Source: an uncultured Mobiluncus sp. (GTDB taxonomy: Bacteria > Actinomycetota > Actinomycetes > Actinomycetales > Actinomycetaceae). From it: a stretch of DNA of 64,000 nt. A program made the position numbers and the translations under genes. The notes under the pieces are model-generated. The model searched no databases. It worked only from the letters and a program-made list of their open reading frames with translations, and was not told the origin of the DNA. Shown here one piece after another: positions 51,421 through 60,779 of this stretch (position 1 is its first letter; each line of letters starts with the position of its first letter). The stretch covers positions 1 through 64,000 of the forward strand of contig NZ_CAMUES010000006.1 of NCBI RefSeq assembly GCF_947087965.1, given 5' to 3'.

Positions 51421-51975
51421 TTAGTCCCAGTCGCCCAGGAAATGGCTGCGTTTGGGGAACTGGGCGTGGTAGTCGTCAGCACGCCGACCCAGGAAGTATC
51501 CCGGCACGCATAGCACCAGGAACGCCACGCCGAACACAAAGCCGGGCGCGGCCTGCATACCCGCTACAACGAAAGCCACCACCGACAGCACCACACCCAG
51601 ACCAGCCCCGATGGCCCACAACACTTTTGCGGACACAGAAAACGCCAGGTGAACCAGGCCCAAGGTGGCAGCCAGCACACAAGACCCGGCAATCATCAGC
51701 GTGACGGTCGCCCCGGTGGTCAGCGAGTTCGGCTGTTCATAGGCCGAGCCGGCGTAGGTCAAAAAGTACGCTGCCAGCGCGCACCCGAAAGATCCCACTA
51801 CGAACGGCCACACGTCAGCGGTGGAGCGCCACAGGGATTGTTTCGATGCCGGGGCTTTTCCGGATTTGTCGCGAGGATTGTTGCCCGCACGAGATTCTCC
51901 CTCCGGTTTTGCGTTCGCGGGGGACTGATCGGGGCCGCCGGGTTTTTCTTGTTTGCCAAGGTTGTGCGAGGACAT
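51421..51975 (-). CDS. Four-helix membrane protein
   Basis: Unrecognised 184-aa protein. A hydrophilic N-terminus of about 50 residues is followed by four predicted membrane helices and a short C-terminal tail. It is divergent from the M16 peptidase gene with only 29 nt between the start codons. AGGAG precedes the ATG. Confidence 0.65.
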   Translation of the reverse strand: MSSHNLGKQEKPGGPDQSPANAKPEGESRAGNNPRDKSGKAPASKQSLWRSTADVWPFVVGSFGCALAAYFLTYAGSAYEQPNSLTTGATVTLMIAGSCVLAATLGLVHLAFSVSAKVLWAIGAGLGVVLSVVAFVVAGMQAAPGFVFGVAFLVLCVPGYFLGRRADDYHAQFPKRSHFLGDWD

Positions 51976-51982
51976 GACTCCT

Positions 51983-51995
51983 AGTCTAGTAAAAT
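51983..51995. promoter_or_regulatory. Back-to-back -10 boxes of divergent genes
   Basis: TAGACT on the minus strand (51983-51988, 7 nt before ATG 51975) and TAAAAT on the plus strand (51990-51995, 9 nt before ATG 52005) are one base apart, so polymerases at the two promoters would exclude each other. Confidence 0.45.
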
Positions 51996-52004
51996 TGGGT
52001 AACT

Positions 52005-53414
52005 ATGACTGATTTGAAACCTGTTGCGTGTCCACTTCCGGCGCTGCCCGCAGGTGCTCCCGGGGCGGATGTGACCTTGGAGGACGGGGCCATTCGCCGC
52101 ACGATTTTGCCCGGAGGAACGCGGGTTATCACCGAGCATATGCTGGGCACCCGCGCCGCTACCGTGGCACTGTGGGTCGCGCGCGGCTCTCGTGACGAGG
52201 TCGAGGGGGCGCGGGGCTCCACACACTTCTTGGAACACCTCTTATTTAAAGGAACCCCGCGTCGCACCGCCCATCAGATAGCGATGGAATTTGACGCGGT
52301 CGGAGGCGATTCCAACGCCGCTACCGGCCGGGAATGCACCCACTACTATGCCGAAGTTTTGGGCGAGGACGTGCCCATGGCCATTGATGTTTTGATGGAT
52401 ATGCTGTGTGCGCCCTTGCTCAATGCCGCCGATTTTGAGATGGAACGCGGCATTATCCTCGACGAGCTGACGATGGCGCTGGATAACCCCAGCGAACAGG
52501 CTTTTGACGAGTTTACCCGCCGGGTTTTTCCGGCGCATCCGCTGGGGCGTCCCATTGGCGGCACGATTGAATCGGTAAAAGCCGACACTCTGGAGGCCAT
52601 AGTGGCTCACTACCAGGCCGGATATGCCCCGGATCGCCTGGTGGTGGCGGCCGCAGGAGACATCAGTCACGACCAGGTGTGTGAACTGGTGGCGCGGGCT
52701 CTGCACCGTTCCGATTCCCCGTGGCCGCAATGGCAATCCGCGCCCGACCCGGCCCAGCCCGCCCTAGACTTCAACACCGTGGCAGCCGTTCCGCTGGGCA
52801 GCCCCGCCGACCGTTGCGGAAACAGTCTCAACGCGGCTGGTCAGGGCGCATGGAAACCCGAATCCGGGGTGTTCCAAATCGCAGGAAAGTTTGAACAAAG
52901 CCGCATCATTATTGGCGGACCAGGACCGGGGGTAGCGAATGCGAATATGCCCGTCATGAATGTGCTGAACACCGTGCTGGGCGGGGGAATGAGCTCGCGT
53001 CTGTTCCAAAATATCCGGGAAAAGCGCGGTCTGGCCTACACCACTTACGCGTTCAACTCATCGCACCGGGACGCGGGCAGTTTCGGGGTGACTGCGACCT
53101 GCAATCCGGCGAATGTGGACGAGGTAGCGGCGCTGCTGCGTGCCGAGCTGGAGGAAATCGCCACCAACCCAATCCCCGCGGACGAGCTAGCCCGAGCCAA
53201 AGGGCAACTGCGCGGAGCCACCCTGCTGAGCTTGGAGGATAACACCGTGCGCGCCAATCGCCTGGCTCATGCCGAAATCCTGCGCGGGGCCTATATCCCG
53301 CTGGCCACGAAGCTGGACCAGATGCAGGCCGTTACCGCCGCACAAGTGCGGGATTGGGCGGCTGAACTGGCGAAACGTGCCACCATCGAGGTGTGGTTGG
53401 GGCCGGGGGAATAA
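52005..53414 (+). CDS. M16 family zinc peptidase
   Basis: Pitrilysin-type metalloprotease, 469 aa. The inverted zinc motif HxxEH is in HFLEHLLFKGT, with the third ligand Glu in the downstream ERGIILDEL stretch. The C-terminal half is the inactive partner domain with the RxxxY-type segment (REKRGLAYTTYAF). An insertion around residues 250-280 differs from the average family member. Usually found near pnp and dapB in actinobacteria. Confidence 0.92.
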   Translation: MTDLKPVACPLPALPAGAPGADVTLEDGAIRRTILPGGTRVITEHMLGTRAATVALWVARGSRDEVEGARGSTHFLEHLLFKGTPRRTAHQIAMEFDAVGGDSNAATGRECTHYYAEVLGEDVPMAIDVLMDMLCAPLLNAADFEMERGIILDELTMALDNPSEQAFDEFTRRVFPAHPLGRPIGGTIESVKADTLEAIVAHYQAGYAPDRLVVAAAGDISHDQVCELVARALHRSDSPWPQWQSAPDPAQPALDFNTVAAVPLGSPADRCGNSLNAAGQGAWKPESGVFQIAGKFEQSRIIIGGPGPGVANANMPVMNVLNTVLGGGMSSRLFQNIREKRGLAYTTYAFNSSHRDAGSFGVTATCNPANVDEVAALLRAELEEIATNPIPADELARAKGQLRGATLLSLEDNTVRANRLAHAEILRGAYIPLATKLDQMQAVTAAQVRDWAAELAKRATIEVWLGPGE

Positions 53415-53466
53415 AACTGTCCCCGGCAGTTCCGGCCAAACCCCGCGTCCACATGGCGGACGTAGC

Positions 53467-53495
53467 TTCCATCATGTGAACAAAGCGCTTAAGAT
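53467..53495 (+). promoter_or_regulatory. Leaderless promoter of dapA
   Basis: TTCCAT (53467-53472), 17 nt, TAAGAT (53490-53495), 6 nt to ATG 53502. Confidence 0.5.
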
Positions 53496-53501
53496 GACTG
53501 C

Positions 53502-54383
53502 ATGAGTACTTTTGGGCGTTTTTCAGTAGCAATGGTGACTCCTTTCCATGCGGATGGTTCGGTGGATTACGAATCCGCCGCTCGCTTGGCGAAGCACCTG
53601 GTGGACACCGGCTGCGACGCCATCTTGGTTTCCGGCACCACGGGGGAAGCCCCCGCCACGCACTTGGACGAAAAAGCCCAGCTGCTGCACACTGTGCGTC
53701 ACGCGGTAGGCCCCGACATCAAGGTCATCGCCGGGGTCAGTTCCAACGATACGGCTCACACGGTCGCGATGGTGCGCTCGGCGGCTCAGAACGGTGCCGA
53801 TGGCTTGCTGGTGACCGCCCCCTACTACAATCGGCCTTCCCAAGACGGCATTGTCACTCACTTCCAGGCGGTTCACGAAGAAAGTGACCTGCCCATTCTG
53901 GTCTATGACATTCCGGGTCGCACCGGGGTACGCATCGCCCCCGAAACGATGGACCGGCTGGCCCGGCTGGAGCGCGTGCGGGGCGTTAAAGACGCTACCG
54001 GCAACGTGAGCGCGGGTATCCAGGCCATGCGGCGCACCGGACTGGAATGGTACAGCGGCGACGACGCGTTGAACTTTTTCTTTATGGCAGGCGGCGCTTC
54101 CGGGGTCATTTCAGTAGTGGGACACCTGGAGGGCAAGCGGATTTCAGCCCTGCTGGATGCCGTTGCCGCCGGCGACCTGGCCCGCGCACGGGATTTGGAC
54201 GCACAGCTGGAACCCTCGAATCGCGCCATTATGGGTGCCGGTCAGGGAGCAACTTACGCGAAACAGGCCGTTTACGCCCTGGGGTTAATCGAGTCTCCAC
54301 GCCCCCGCCTGCCGCTGGTCGAACCCAGCGAGACCGAAATCGCCGAGATACGCCGGGCTCTGGTGAGCCAAGGCTTGCTTTAG
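53502..54383 (+). CDS. dapA: 4-hydroxy-tetrahydrodipicolinate synthase
   Basis: First committed step of the diaminopimelate/lysine branch: pyruvate plus aspartate semialdehyde. The 293-aa TIM-barrel protein has the SGTTGEAPATH loop, the Tyr of LVYDIPGRTG and the Schiff-base Lys in GVKDATGN. dapB follows after 49 nt. Confidence 0.96.
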   Translation: MSTFGRFSVAMVTPFHADGSVDYESAARLAKHLVDTGCDAILVSGTTGEAPATHLDEKAQLLHTVRHAVGPDIKVIAGVSSNDTAHTVAMVRSAAQNGADGLLVTAPYYNRPSQDGIVTHFQAVHEESDLPILVYDIPGRTGVRIAPETMDRLARLERVRGVKDATGNVSAGIQAMRRTGLEWYSGDDALNFFFMAGGASGVISVVGHLEGKRISALLDAVAAGDLARARDLDAQLEPSNRAIMGAGQGATYAKQAVYALGLIESPRPRLPLVEPSETEIAEIRRALVSQGLL

Positions 54384-54432
54384 AAACAGCTGGCGCGGCC
54401 TGACGCCACGCCACGAAAGGGAGGATGCGGAA

Positions 54433-55176
54433 ATGTTGAAAGTCGCGGTAATCGGGGCCAAAGGTCGCATGGGCAGCCAAGTTTGCGCTGCGGTCAGCGC
54501 CGCGCCGGATATGGAACTGGTCGCCCAACTGGACCGTGACGATGACATCACCGCTGGTTTGCGCCGTGCCCATGCCACCCACGCGGTCGACTTCACCATT
54601 CCGGCCAGCGCGGAAGCCAACGTGATGGCGGCCCTGCAAGCAGAAACGCACGTGGTGGTGGGCACGACCGGCTGGAGCGAGGACGCCTACCAGCGGGTTC
54701 GCCAAGCCGCCCAGGCCGCCGGGCGTTCCGTGCTGATTGCCCCCAATTTTGCCATTTCCGCCGTGTTGGCCATGAAGTTCGCGGCCGCGGCAGCCCCGTA
54801 CTTTGAATCCGTGGAAATCCTCGAAATGCACCATCCTGACAAACTCGACGCCCCCTCCGGCACCGCCATCGCCACCGCGAAAGGCATCGCCGCGGCGCGC
54901 GAGGCTGCCGGCGCCCCCGACTTCCCGGATCACACCGAATCGGATCCGCACGGGACGCGCGGCGGAAAAATCGCGGGCGTGCCGGTCCACGCCGTGCGTT
55001 TGCGCGGCTTGTACGCCCACGAGGAGATTCTTTTCGGTAACCCAGGCGAGCAGCTGGTGGTGCGCACCGATTGCTTTGACCGCGTGTCCTTTATGCCCGG
55101 AGTGTTGCTGGGGCTGCGCAAAGTCGCCGCGTTCCCCGGACTCACTATCGGCTTGGAGCCGCTGCTGGGGCTCTAG
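54433..55176 (+). CDS. dapB: 4-hydroxy-tetrahydrodipicolinate reductase
   Basis: Reduces the DapA product with NAD(P)H. It has the N-terminal Rossmann motif (VAVIGAKGRMGSQV), the catalytic-loop signature EILEMHHPDKLDAPSGTA (with EMHH in place of the commoner E-x-HH) and VHAVRLRG. 247 aa; RBS AAAGGGAGGA. Operon with dapA. Confidence 0.96.
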   Translation: MLKVAVIGAKGRMGSQVCAAVSAAPDMELVAQLDRDDDITAGLRRAHATHAVDFTIPASAEANVMAALQAETHVVVGTTGWSEDAYQRVRQAAQAAGRSVLIAPNFAISAVLAMKFAAAAAPYFESVEILEMHHPDKLDAPSGTAIATAKGIAAAREAAGAPDFPDHTESDPHGTRGGKIAGVPVHAVRLRGLYAHEEILFGNPGEQLVVRTDCFDRVSFMPGVLLGLRKVAAFPGLTIGLEPLLGL

Positions 55177-55304
55177 GCGCGGCGTTCCTCTTTCCCGTTC
55201 CTATTCCCGTTTCTCTATCCCGTTCACAAGGGCCGAGCCGGATTTTTGTTCCTGCGGCGTGCGTTCCCGGGCGGGTGCGTCAGCCCGGGGGAGGGGCAAA
55301 CCGC

Positions 55305-55310
55305 TAAGAT
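55305..55310 (+). promoter_or_regulatory. -10 box of leaderless rnj
   Basis: TAAGAT 6 nt before GTG 55317. Confidence 0.5.
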
Positions 55311-55316
55311 AGGGGG

Positions 55317-57011
55317 GTGAGTGAAGATATTTTTCAGCTGCCACAGCCCGGCCCGGCCCAACCCGATGTCTTGCGAGTGGTGCCCTTGGGCGGCCTGGGC
55401 GAAGTCGGCCGCAACATGACCGTTTTGGAAACCGAAGGCAAAATCCTGATTGTGGATTGCGGGGTGCTGTTTCCCGAAGAGATTCAGCCCGGGGTGGACC
55501 TGATTCTGCCGGATTTCACCTATATTCAAGACCGGATGGACGACGTGGTGGGCGTGGTGCTGACCCACGGACATGAGGATCACATCGGAGCGGTGCCCTA
55601 CCTGTTGAAACTGCGCGAGGATATTCCCGTCTACGGTTCGCACCTGACGATAGCGCTCGTAGAACCGAAACTTTTGGAACACCGCTTGTCAACCACGAAC
55701 CTGCGGGTCAAAGCAGAGGGCGAGCGGCTCGACTTGGGACCGTTCCACCTGGAGTTTTGCGCTGTAAACCACTCGATTCCCGACGCCTTGGCGGTCATGG
55801 TGCGTACAAAAGCCGGCTCCGCGCTGATTACCGGGGACTTTAAGATGGACCAGCTGCCCCTGGATGGGCGCATTACCGACCTGCGTGCTTTCGCGCGCTG
55901 GGGGGAAGCCGGGGTCGACCTGTTCTGTGTAGACTCCACGAATGCTGAGGTCCCGGGATTTATTGCCTCCGAACGGGAAATCGGACCCGTCCTCGAGGAC
56001 GTATTCCACCACGCTACCGGCCAGATTGTCGTGGCTTCGTTTGCCTCCCACGTCCACCGGGTGCAGCAGGTGTTGAACGCCGCCGCGAAGTCTAACCGCA
56101 AAGTCGCCCTGGTAGGGCGGTCTATGGAACGCAATATGACTATCGCCGCGGAGGCCGGCTACATGACCGTGCCGGACGGGGTGCTGATTGACCTCAAAGA
56201 CGTCAATTCCCTGCCCCCCGAACGCCGCGTGTACATGGCTACCGGATCGCAGGGCGAACCGATGGCCGCCCTGTCGCGAATTGCCAACCGCAATCATCGG
56301 ACGATTTCTATCGGCCAGGGCGACACGGTGGTGCTGGCGTCCTCCCTGATTCCCGGCAACGAAAACTCGGTGGGGCGCGTCATCAACCAGCTCATTCGTC
56401 TGGGCGCGCAGGTCGTGCACAAGGGTAATTCGAAGGTTCACGTTTCCGGTCACGCCGCCACGGGCGAGCTGCTCTATGCCTACAACATTGTGAAGCCAAA
56501 GAACGTGATGCCCATTCACGGCGAGATTCGCCACTTGGTCGCCAACGGGAAACACGCCGTGAAAACCGGGGTCGACCCGCGCCACGTCATGCTTGCCGAG
56601 GACGGGGTGTGCGTGGAAGTCAAGAACGGTGAGGCCCAGATTGTGGGCCAGGTGCCGTGTGACTTCATCTATGTGGACGGTACCTCTATCGGGGAGATTG
56701 GGGAGTCCGAACTTTATGACCGCCGCGTGCTGGCCCAAGAGGGGTTTGTGGCGGTTTACGTGGTGATGGAGATGAGTACGGGGACTATCCTCGCTGGTCC
56801 GACCGTCATCGCCCGCGGGGTGGCGGAAAACGACGACGTGTTTCGGGATATTGAGCCGGCCATTGCTGACGCGTTGAGCGCGGCGGCGGCCGACGGACAA
56901 GCCAGCGTGCGGGACATGGAGCGGGTCGCCCGCCGCACCTTGGGCCGTTGGGTGTCCAAGCGGTTGAAGCGCGCACCCATGATTGTGCCCCTAGTGCTGG
57001 AAGCTGACTAG
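55317..57011 (+). CDS. rnj: Ribonuclease J
   Basis: 5'-exo/endoribonuclease of the metallo-beta-lactamase/beta-CASP family, 564 aa. Zinc site in LTHGHEDHIGAVP, then GDFKMDQ and later the beta-CASP block with GHAATGEL and MPIHGE. The C-terminal domain is of typical length. GTG start at leaderless spacing. Confidence 0.96.
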   Translation: MSEDIFQLPQPGPAQPDVLRVVPLGGLGEVGRNMTVLETEGKILIVDCGVLFPEEIQPGVDLILPDFTYIQDRMDDVVGVVLTHGHEDHIGAVPYLLKLREDIPVYGSHLTIALVEPKLLEHRLSTTNLRVKAEGERLDLGPFHLEFCAVNHSIPDALAVMVRTKAGSALITGDFKMDQLPLDGRITDLRAFARWGEAGVDLFCVDSTNAEVPGFIASEREIGPVLEDVFHHATGQIVVASFASHVHRVQQVLNAAAKSNRKVALVGRSMERNMTIAAEAGYMTVPDGVLIDLKDVNSLPPERRVYMATGSQGEPMAALSRIANRNHRTISIGQGDTVVLASSLIPGNENSVGRVINQLIRLGAQVVHKGNSKVHVSGHAATGELLYAYNIVKPKNVMPIHGEIRHLVANGKHAVKTGVDPRHVMLAEDGVCVEVKNGEAQIVGQVPCDFIYVDGTSIGEIGESELYDRRVLAQEGFVAVYVVMEMSTGTILAGPTVIARGVAENDDVFRDIEPAIADALSAAAADGQASVRDMERVARRTLGRWVSKRLKRAPMIVPLVLEAD

Positions 57012-57027
57012 CTCAGGGAGAATCGCC

Positions 57028-57963
57028 GTGGCTCGTTTCATTTCCACTCAATCAATCAACCTGGAACTACCCTTGCGGGTTGACCACCTGCCCAATCAAG
57101 GTGCCGAAGTCCGTGCCTCCATCATGGAAGGGGCGGTCGTGGCCGGAGGATTCTTTGTGGTCGCCACCGTGGCGCGGCAAGGCATCGCCGCCTGCGTGAC
57201 GGCTCCCCTGGGAACTGGCCCGAACTCGATTCAGGCCCGACACTCCTTGGGCAGAGAAGGGATTTCCGTGCTTTCCCACGAAATTGTGGGGGATATCGGG
57301 TTGCGGATAGCGGCCATAGATTCCGAAGGGGTGCGTAGCGTCATTACGTCCCCCGGCGTAGAAATTGAGCCCGACCCGCGCGACCTGGCGGGGATAATTC
57401 TGCGGGACAATGATTATGTTTTTGCCAGCCTCAACGATCTGGCTTACCCACAGCTGGCCGAAATTCTCACGAACTGGATTGAACAGCTGCCGAACAATCT
57501 GTTCCTGGCGGTGGCGGGGGGCCCGCTGGTCGGGGAAGTCGACCTGGACGTGATGGTAAAAATCCTGGCCAGGGCGGATTTGTTGACGTTGAATAAGCAC
57601 CAGACCGAGACGGTGCGGATGCGCTTGGGGCGCGGTCCCATTGCTGAGGTGCTGCGCCGTTACGTAAAACCGGAGACGATTTTGGTGCTGCGTGACGGGC
57701 CAAACGGGGCAGCGATTCAGGAATTTGCGGGGCAGATGCCGCGAGGAGTGCCCGCTTATCCCACTGACTTGGTGGACACAACCGGAGCCGGAGAGGCCCA
57801 TACCGGGGTCCTGCTGGCCTCACTGATGATGGGGCTACCGCTAGACCAGGCTTGTGAGCGGGCGAACGCGGCCGCCTCGCTGGCGATGGGGCGACGGGGT
57901 TACTACCTAATTCCCACGGCTTCCCAAATCGATAACTTCCTGGCTGCGAACTCTCGGCTATAA
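57028..57963 (+). CDS. PfkB/ribokinase-family protein with GAGE in place of GAGD
   Basis: A 311-aa ribokinase-fold protein. The N-terminal sugar-binding region and a VLRDGPNGAAI strand are present. The second PfkB signature reads DTTGAGEAHTGV (codons near 57778-57812), where the catalytic base Asp of GAGD is Glu. It may be a weak kinase or a non-catalytic binder. Substrate unknown. Follows rnj by 16 nt, likely co-transcribed. Confidence 0.82.
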   Translation: MARFISTQSINLELPLRVDHLPNQGAEVRASIMEGAVVAGGFFVVATVARQGIAACVTAPLGTGPNSIQARHSLGREGISVLSHEIVGDIGLRIAAIDSEGVRSVITSPGVEIEPDPRDLAGIILRDNDYVFASLNDLAYPQLAEILTNWIEQLPNNLFLAVAGGPLVGEVDLDVMVKILARADLLTLNKHQTETVRMRLGRGPIAEVLRRYVKPETILVLRDGPNGAAIQEFAGQMPRGVPAYPTDLVDTTGAGEAHTGVLLASLMMGLPLDQACERANAAASLAMGRRGYYLIPTASQIDNFLAANSRL

Positions 57964-58024
57964 TCCCACCTTTTCGGCGTGGGAGTGCCAAAAAAGGTCC
58001 CCGAGCGGATAGCCTAAAAACGCT

Positions 58025-60766
58025 ATGAGTGCGACCAAAACACAAGCTAAAACCAACCCGTCGAAACGCGGGGCTGCTGGCGGCAATCGAAAAACAGCTC
58101 GACCGGGCAATCGCCCCGAGCCGACTCGCTCCACTTTGGACCCCCAGGTCAAACGCGACATTTTGGGGCTGTGCCTCATCGCTCTGGGGATTTTGGTAGC
58201 TCTGCGGGAATGGTTCGGCCTTTCCGGTACAGCCGGGAACGTAATTCATGTGACTTTCGCGGGAATTTTCGGTGTGTTTGCGGTCATTTTGCCCATTGGT
58301 CTAGGGTTTCTCGCCGTGCGTTTGTTCCTGCGGGGTCGTTTCCTTCCCGACCCGGACAATGACGGTGTCACCGAGGCAGAAGCTACGGAAGTCGCCGCGC
58401 TTCGCGGCGCGCAGGAAACCCGGATTCTGGTGGGACTTTTGGTTATCTTGGGAGCGCTGGCGGGAATGGTGCATGTGGGGAAGGGTTTGCCCTGGCCCTC
58501 CACCGGTTTTCCCGAGATCATGGCGGCCGGAGGTCTGCTGGGCTGGTTCTTCGGTCATCCTATCGGCGTGCTGTTTTCGCCGTGGGGAGCATTCCCGCTG
58601 CTGATTATCATGATGCTGATTGGAGTCCTCATCACCGGGGGAATTCCGGCGGCTACCCTGGTGACGCTGATTCGGCAGCGTTTTGCCCGACTGACTCCCA
58701 GTCACGACCTCAGCGATGCAGAGTCGGAGGTTGTGGACCTCAGCGGTGCGACTGAAGTCATGGCACCTTCGCGGATGCCCTGGAAACGCCGTCGCCCCCA
58801 GTCCGATGCGGAAGAAACCAAGGTCATGGAGTCGGACTCGACCTTGACCGCTCAGTCCACAGACCCCATCGCGACACAGACCCTCCCGGAGCCGCCCGCG
58901 ACCGGAGCCACCGAACTGCTGCCTTCTCGGAAACGCGGGGGACGGCATAAGGCCGAAACCAAACCGGCCGAGGCGACACCACAGCCCGAACCGTCTGCCA
59001 AAACTCAGGACACTCTGCCGGAGCGGGTCCACACCGGCTTGGGACACGACATCGACTACCACCTGCCCTCGCTCGACCTGTTGAAAGTCGGGCCTGAACA
59101 CGTGAAACGTTCCCCGGCTAATGACCGCGTCATCGAGTCCCTGACCAACGTCTTTCAGCAATTTGGGGTCGCGGCTGAGGTTACCGGCTTTTCACGCGGG
59201 CCGACGGTGACCCAGTACGAAGTCACACTCGGTCCGGGAGAAAAAGTCTCGAAGGTAGAAGGGTTGTCCAAGGACATCGCCTACGCGGTAGCGTCCCCGG
59301 AAGTGCGGATTTTGTCACCCATTCCAGGAAAATCCGCGATTGGGATTGAAATCCCCAACGCGGACCGCGAAAACGTTTACCTCGGTGACGTGCTGCGTTC
59401 CGAAGCGGCCGCGCGCCTCACGCATCCGTTGGTCACCGGGGTCGGCAAGGACGTGGAGGGCGATTACGTCCTGACTAACATTGCCAAGACCCCACACCTG
59501 CTGGTCGCCGGGGCGACCGGGTCGGGTAAATCTTCGTTCATTAACTCGATGATTACCTCCATCATGATGCGAGCCACCCCGGAACAGGTCCGGCTGATTC
59601 TGGTCGATCCGAAACGGGTGGAACTCACCGCCTACGCCGGGATTCCCCACCTGGTCACGCCCATTATTACCTCGGCAAAGAAAGCCGCGGCGGCGCTGGA
59701 ATGGTGCGTCAACGAGATGGATATGCGCTACGACACCCTGTCGAACTACGGGTACCGTCACGTTGATGATTTCAATCAGGCGCTGCGCGCCGGCAAGGTA
59801 CAAAAGTTACCCGAGTCGCGTTTCGAGCCCGAATGGATGCCTTACCTGCTGGTCGTGGTGGACGAGCTGGCTGATTTGATGATGATTGCGCCGCGGGACG
59901 TGGAAGCCTCCATTCAACGCATCACCCAACTGGGTCGCGCGGCGGGAATCCATCTGGTGTTGGCGACGCAGCGTCCCTCCGTGGACGTGGTCACGGGCAT
60001 TATCAAAGCTAACGTGCCTTCCCGGCTGGCTTTCGCGACTTCCTCGAACCAGGATTCCCGCGTGATTTTGGACCAGTCCGGGGCGGAAAAACTCATCGGT
60101 CAGGGCGATGCCCTCTACCTGCCCAGCGGCGAATCCAAGCCCCAGCGGGTGCAGGGAGCCTGGGTCTCGGAGGAAGAGATCACGCGGGTCGTCGCCCACG
60201 TCAAGGCGCAGATGGAGCCCGTGTATCGCGAAGGCGTCACCAGCGAACAGAACAGTGAAGAAGCCAAGGTTCCCGAAGAAATCGGGGATGACCTAGACGA
60301 TGTGCTGGCTGCCGCCGAACTGGTGGTTTCCACCCAGTTCGGTTCCACTTCGATGATTCAACGCAAACTGCGCAAAGGATTTGCCAAAGCTGGTCGGCTG
60401 ATGGACATTCTCGAAACTTACGGGGTTGTGGGACCTTCAGAAGGCTCCAAACCGCGCGAAGTCCTGGTCACGAACGAAGATTTGCCCGGCGTCCTGGCCA
60501 TGCTGCGCGGAGAAACCGCACCTGAGCCGGACCTCTCGCCGGACGGGGAGGAACCGGAATACGACACCGGGGAACCTTTTGACGACTCTGCAGACAGAGA
60601 GCCTCCGGCACCGGCCCCGGAACCCGACGATGCTGCTACCCGCCCGCTCGACCCCACGGTGGCATTTTCCGACGGGCCCGACTCGGCGACCCCGCCGACC
60701 CCGGCGAAGCCCGTGGGCCGCCAGGAATTATACGATTCGGACGACACTGAGCCTTTGCCGTTCTGA
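58025..60766 (+). CDS. ftsK: DNA translocase FtsK/SpoIIIE
   Basis: Pumps chromosome ends through the septum and activates XerCD at dif. The 913-aa protein has an N-terminal basic stretch, four membrane helices in about residues 45-215 and an acidic linker to about 340. The motor follows with Walker A GATGSGKSS, Walker B LLVVVDELADLMM and TQRPSVDVVTG. A C-terminal gamma winged helix (STSMIQRKLRKGFAKAGRLMDILE) and an acidic tail complete it. Confidence 0.96.
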   Translation: MSATKTQAKTNPSKRGAAGGNRKTARPGNRPEPTRSTLDPQVKRDILGLCLIALGILVALREWFGLSGTAGNVIHVTFAGIFGVFAVILPIGLGFLAVRLFLRGRFLPDPDNDGVTEAEATEVAALRGAQETRILVGLLVILGALAGMVHVGKGLPWPSTGFPEIMAAGGLLGWFFGHPIGVLFSPWGAFPLLIIMMLIGVLITGGIPAATLVTLIRQRFARLTPSHDLSDAESEVVDLSGATEVMAPSRMPWKRRRPQSDAEETKVMESDSTLTAQSTDPIATQTLPEPPATGATELLPSRKRGGRHKAETKPAEATPQPEPSAKTQDTLPERVHTGLGHDIDYHLPSLDLLKVGPEHVKRSPANDRVIESLTNVFQQFGVAAEVTGFSRGPTVTQYEVTLGPGEKVSKVEGLSKDIAYAVASPEVRILSPIPGKSAIGIEIPNADRENVYLGDVLRSEAAARLTHPLVTGVGKDVEGDYVLTNIAKTPHLLVAGATGSGKSSFINSMITSIMMRATPEQVRLILVDPKRVELTAYAGIPHLVTPIITSAKKAAAALEWCVNEMDMRYDTLSNYGYRHVDDFNQALRAGKVQKLPESRFEPEWMPYLLVVVDELADLMMIAPRDVEASIQRITQLGRAAGIHLVLATQRPSVDVVTGIIKANVPSRLAFATSSNQDSRVILDQSGAEKLIGQGDALYLPSGESKPQRVQGAWVSEEEITRVVAHVKAQMEPVYREGVTSEQNSEEAKVPEEIGDDLDDVLAAAELVVSTQFGSTSMIQRKLRKGFAKAGRLMDILETYGVVGPSEGSKPREVLVTNEDLPGVLAMLRGETAPEPDLSPDGEEPEYDTGEPFDDSADREPPAPAPEPDDAATRPLDPTVAFSDGPDSATPPTPAKPVGRQELYDSDDTEPLPF

Positions 60767-60767
60767 C

Positions 60768-60773
60768 TAGGAT
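60768..60773 (+). promoter_or_regulatory. -10 box of leaderless pgsA
   Basis: TAGGAT overlaps the end region of ftsK and stands 6 nt before ATG 60780. Confidence 0.5.
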
Positions 60774-60779
60774 AGATTC

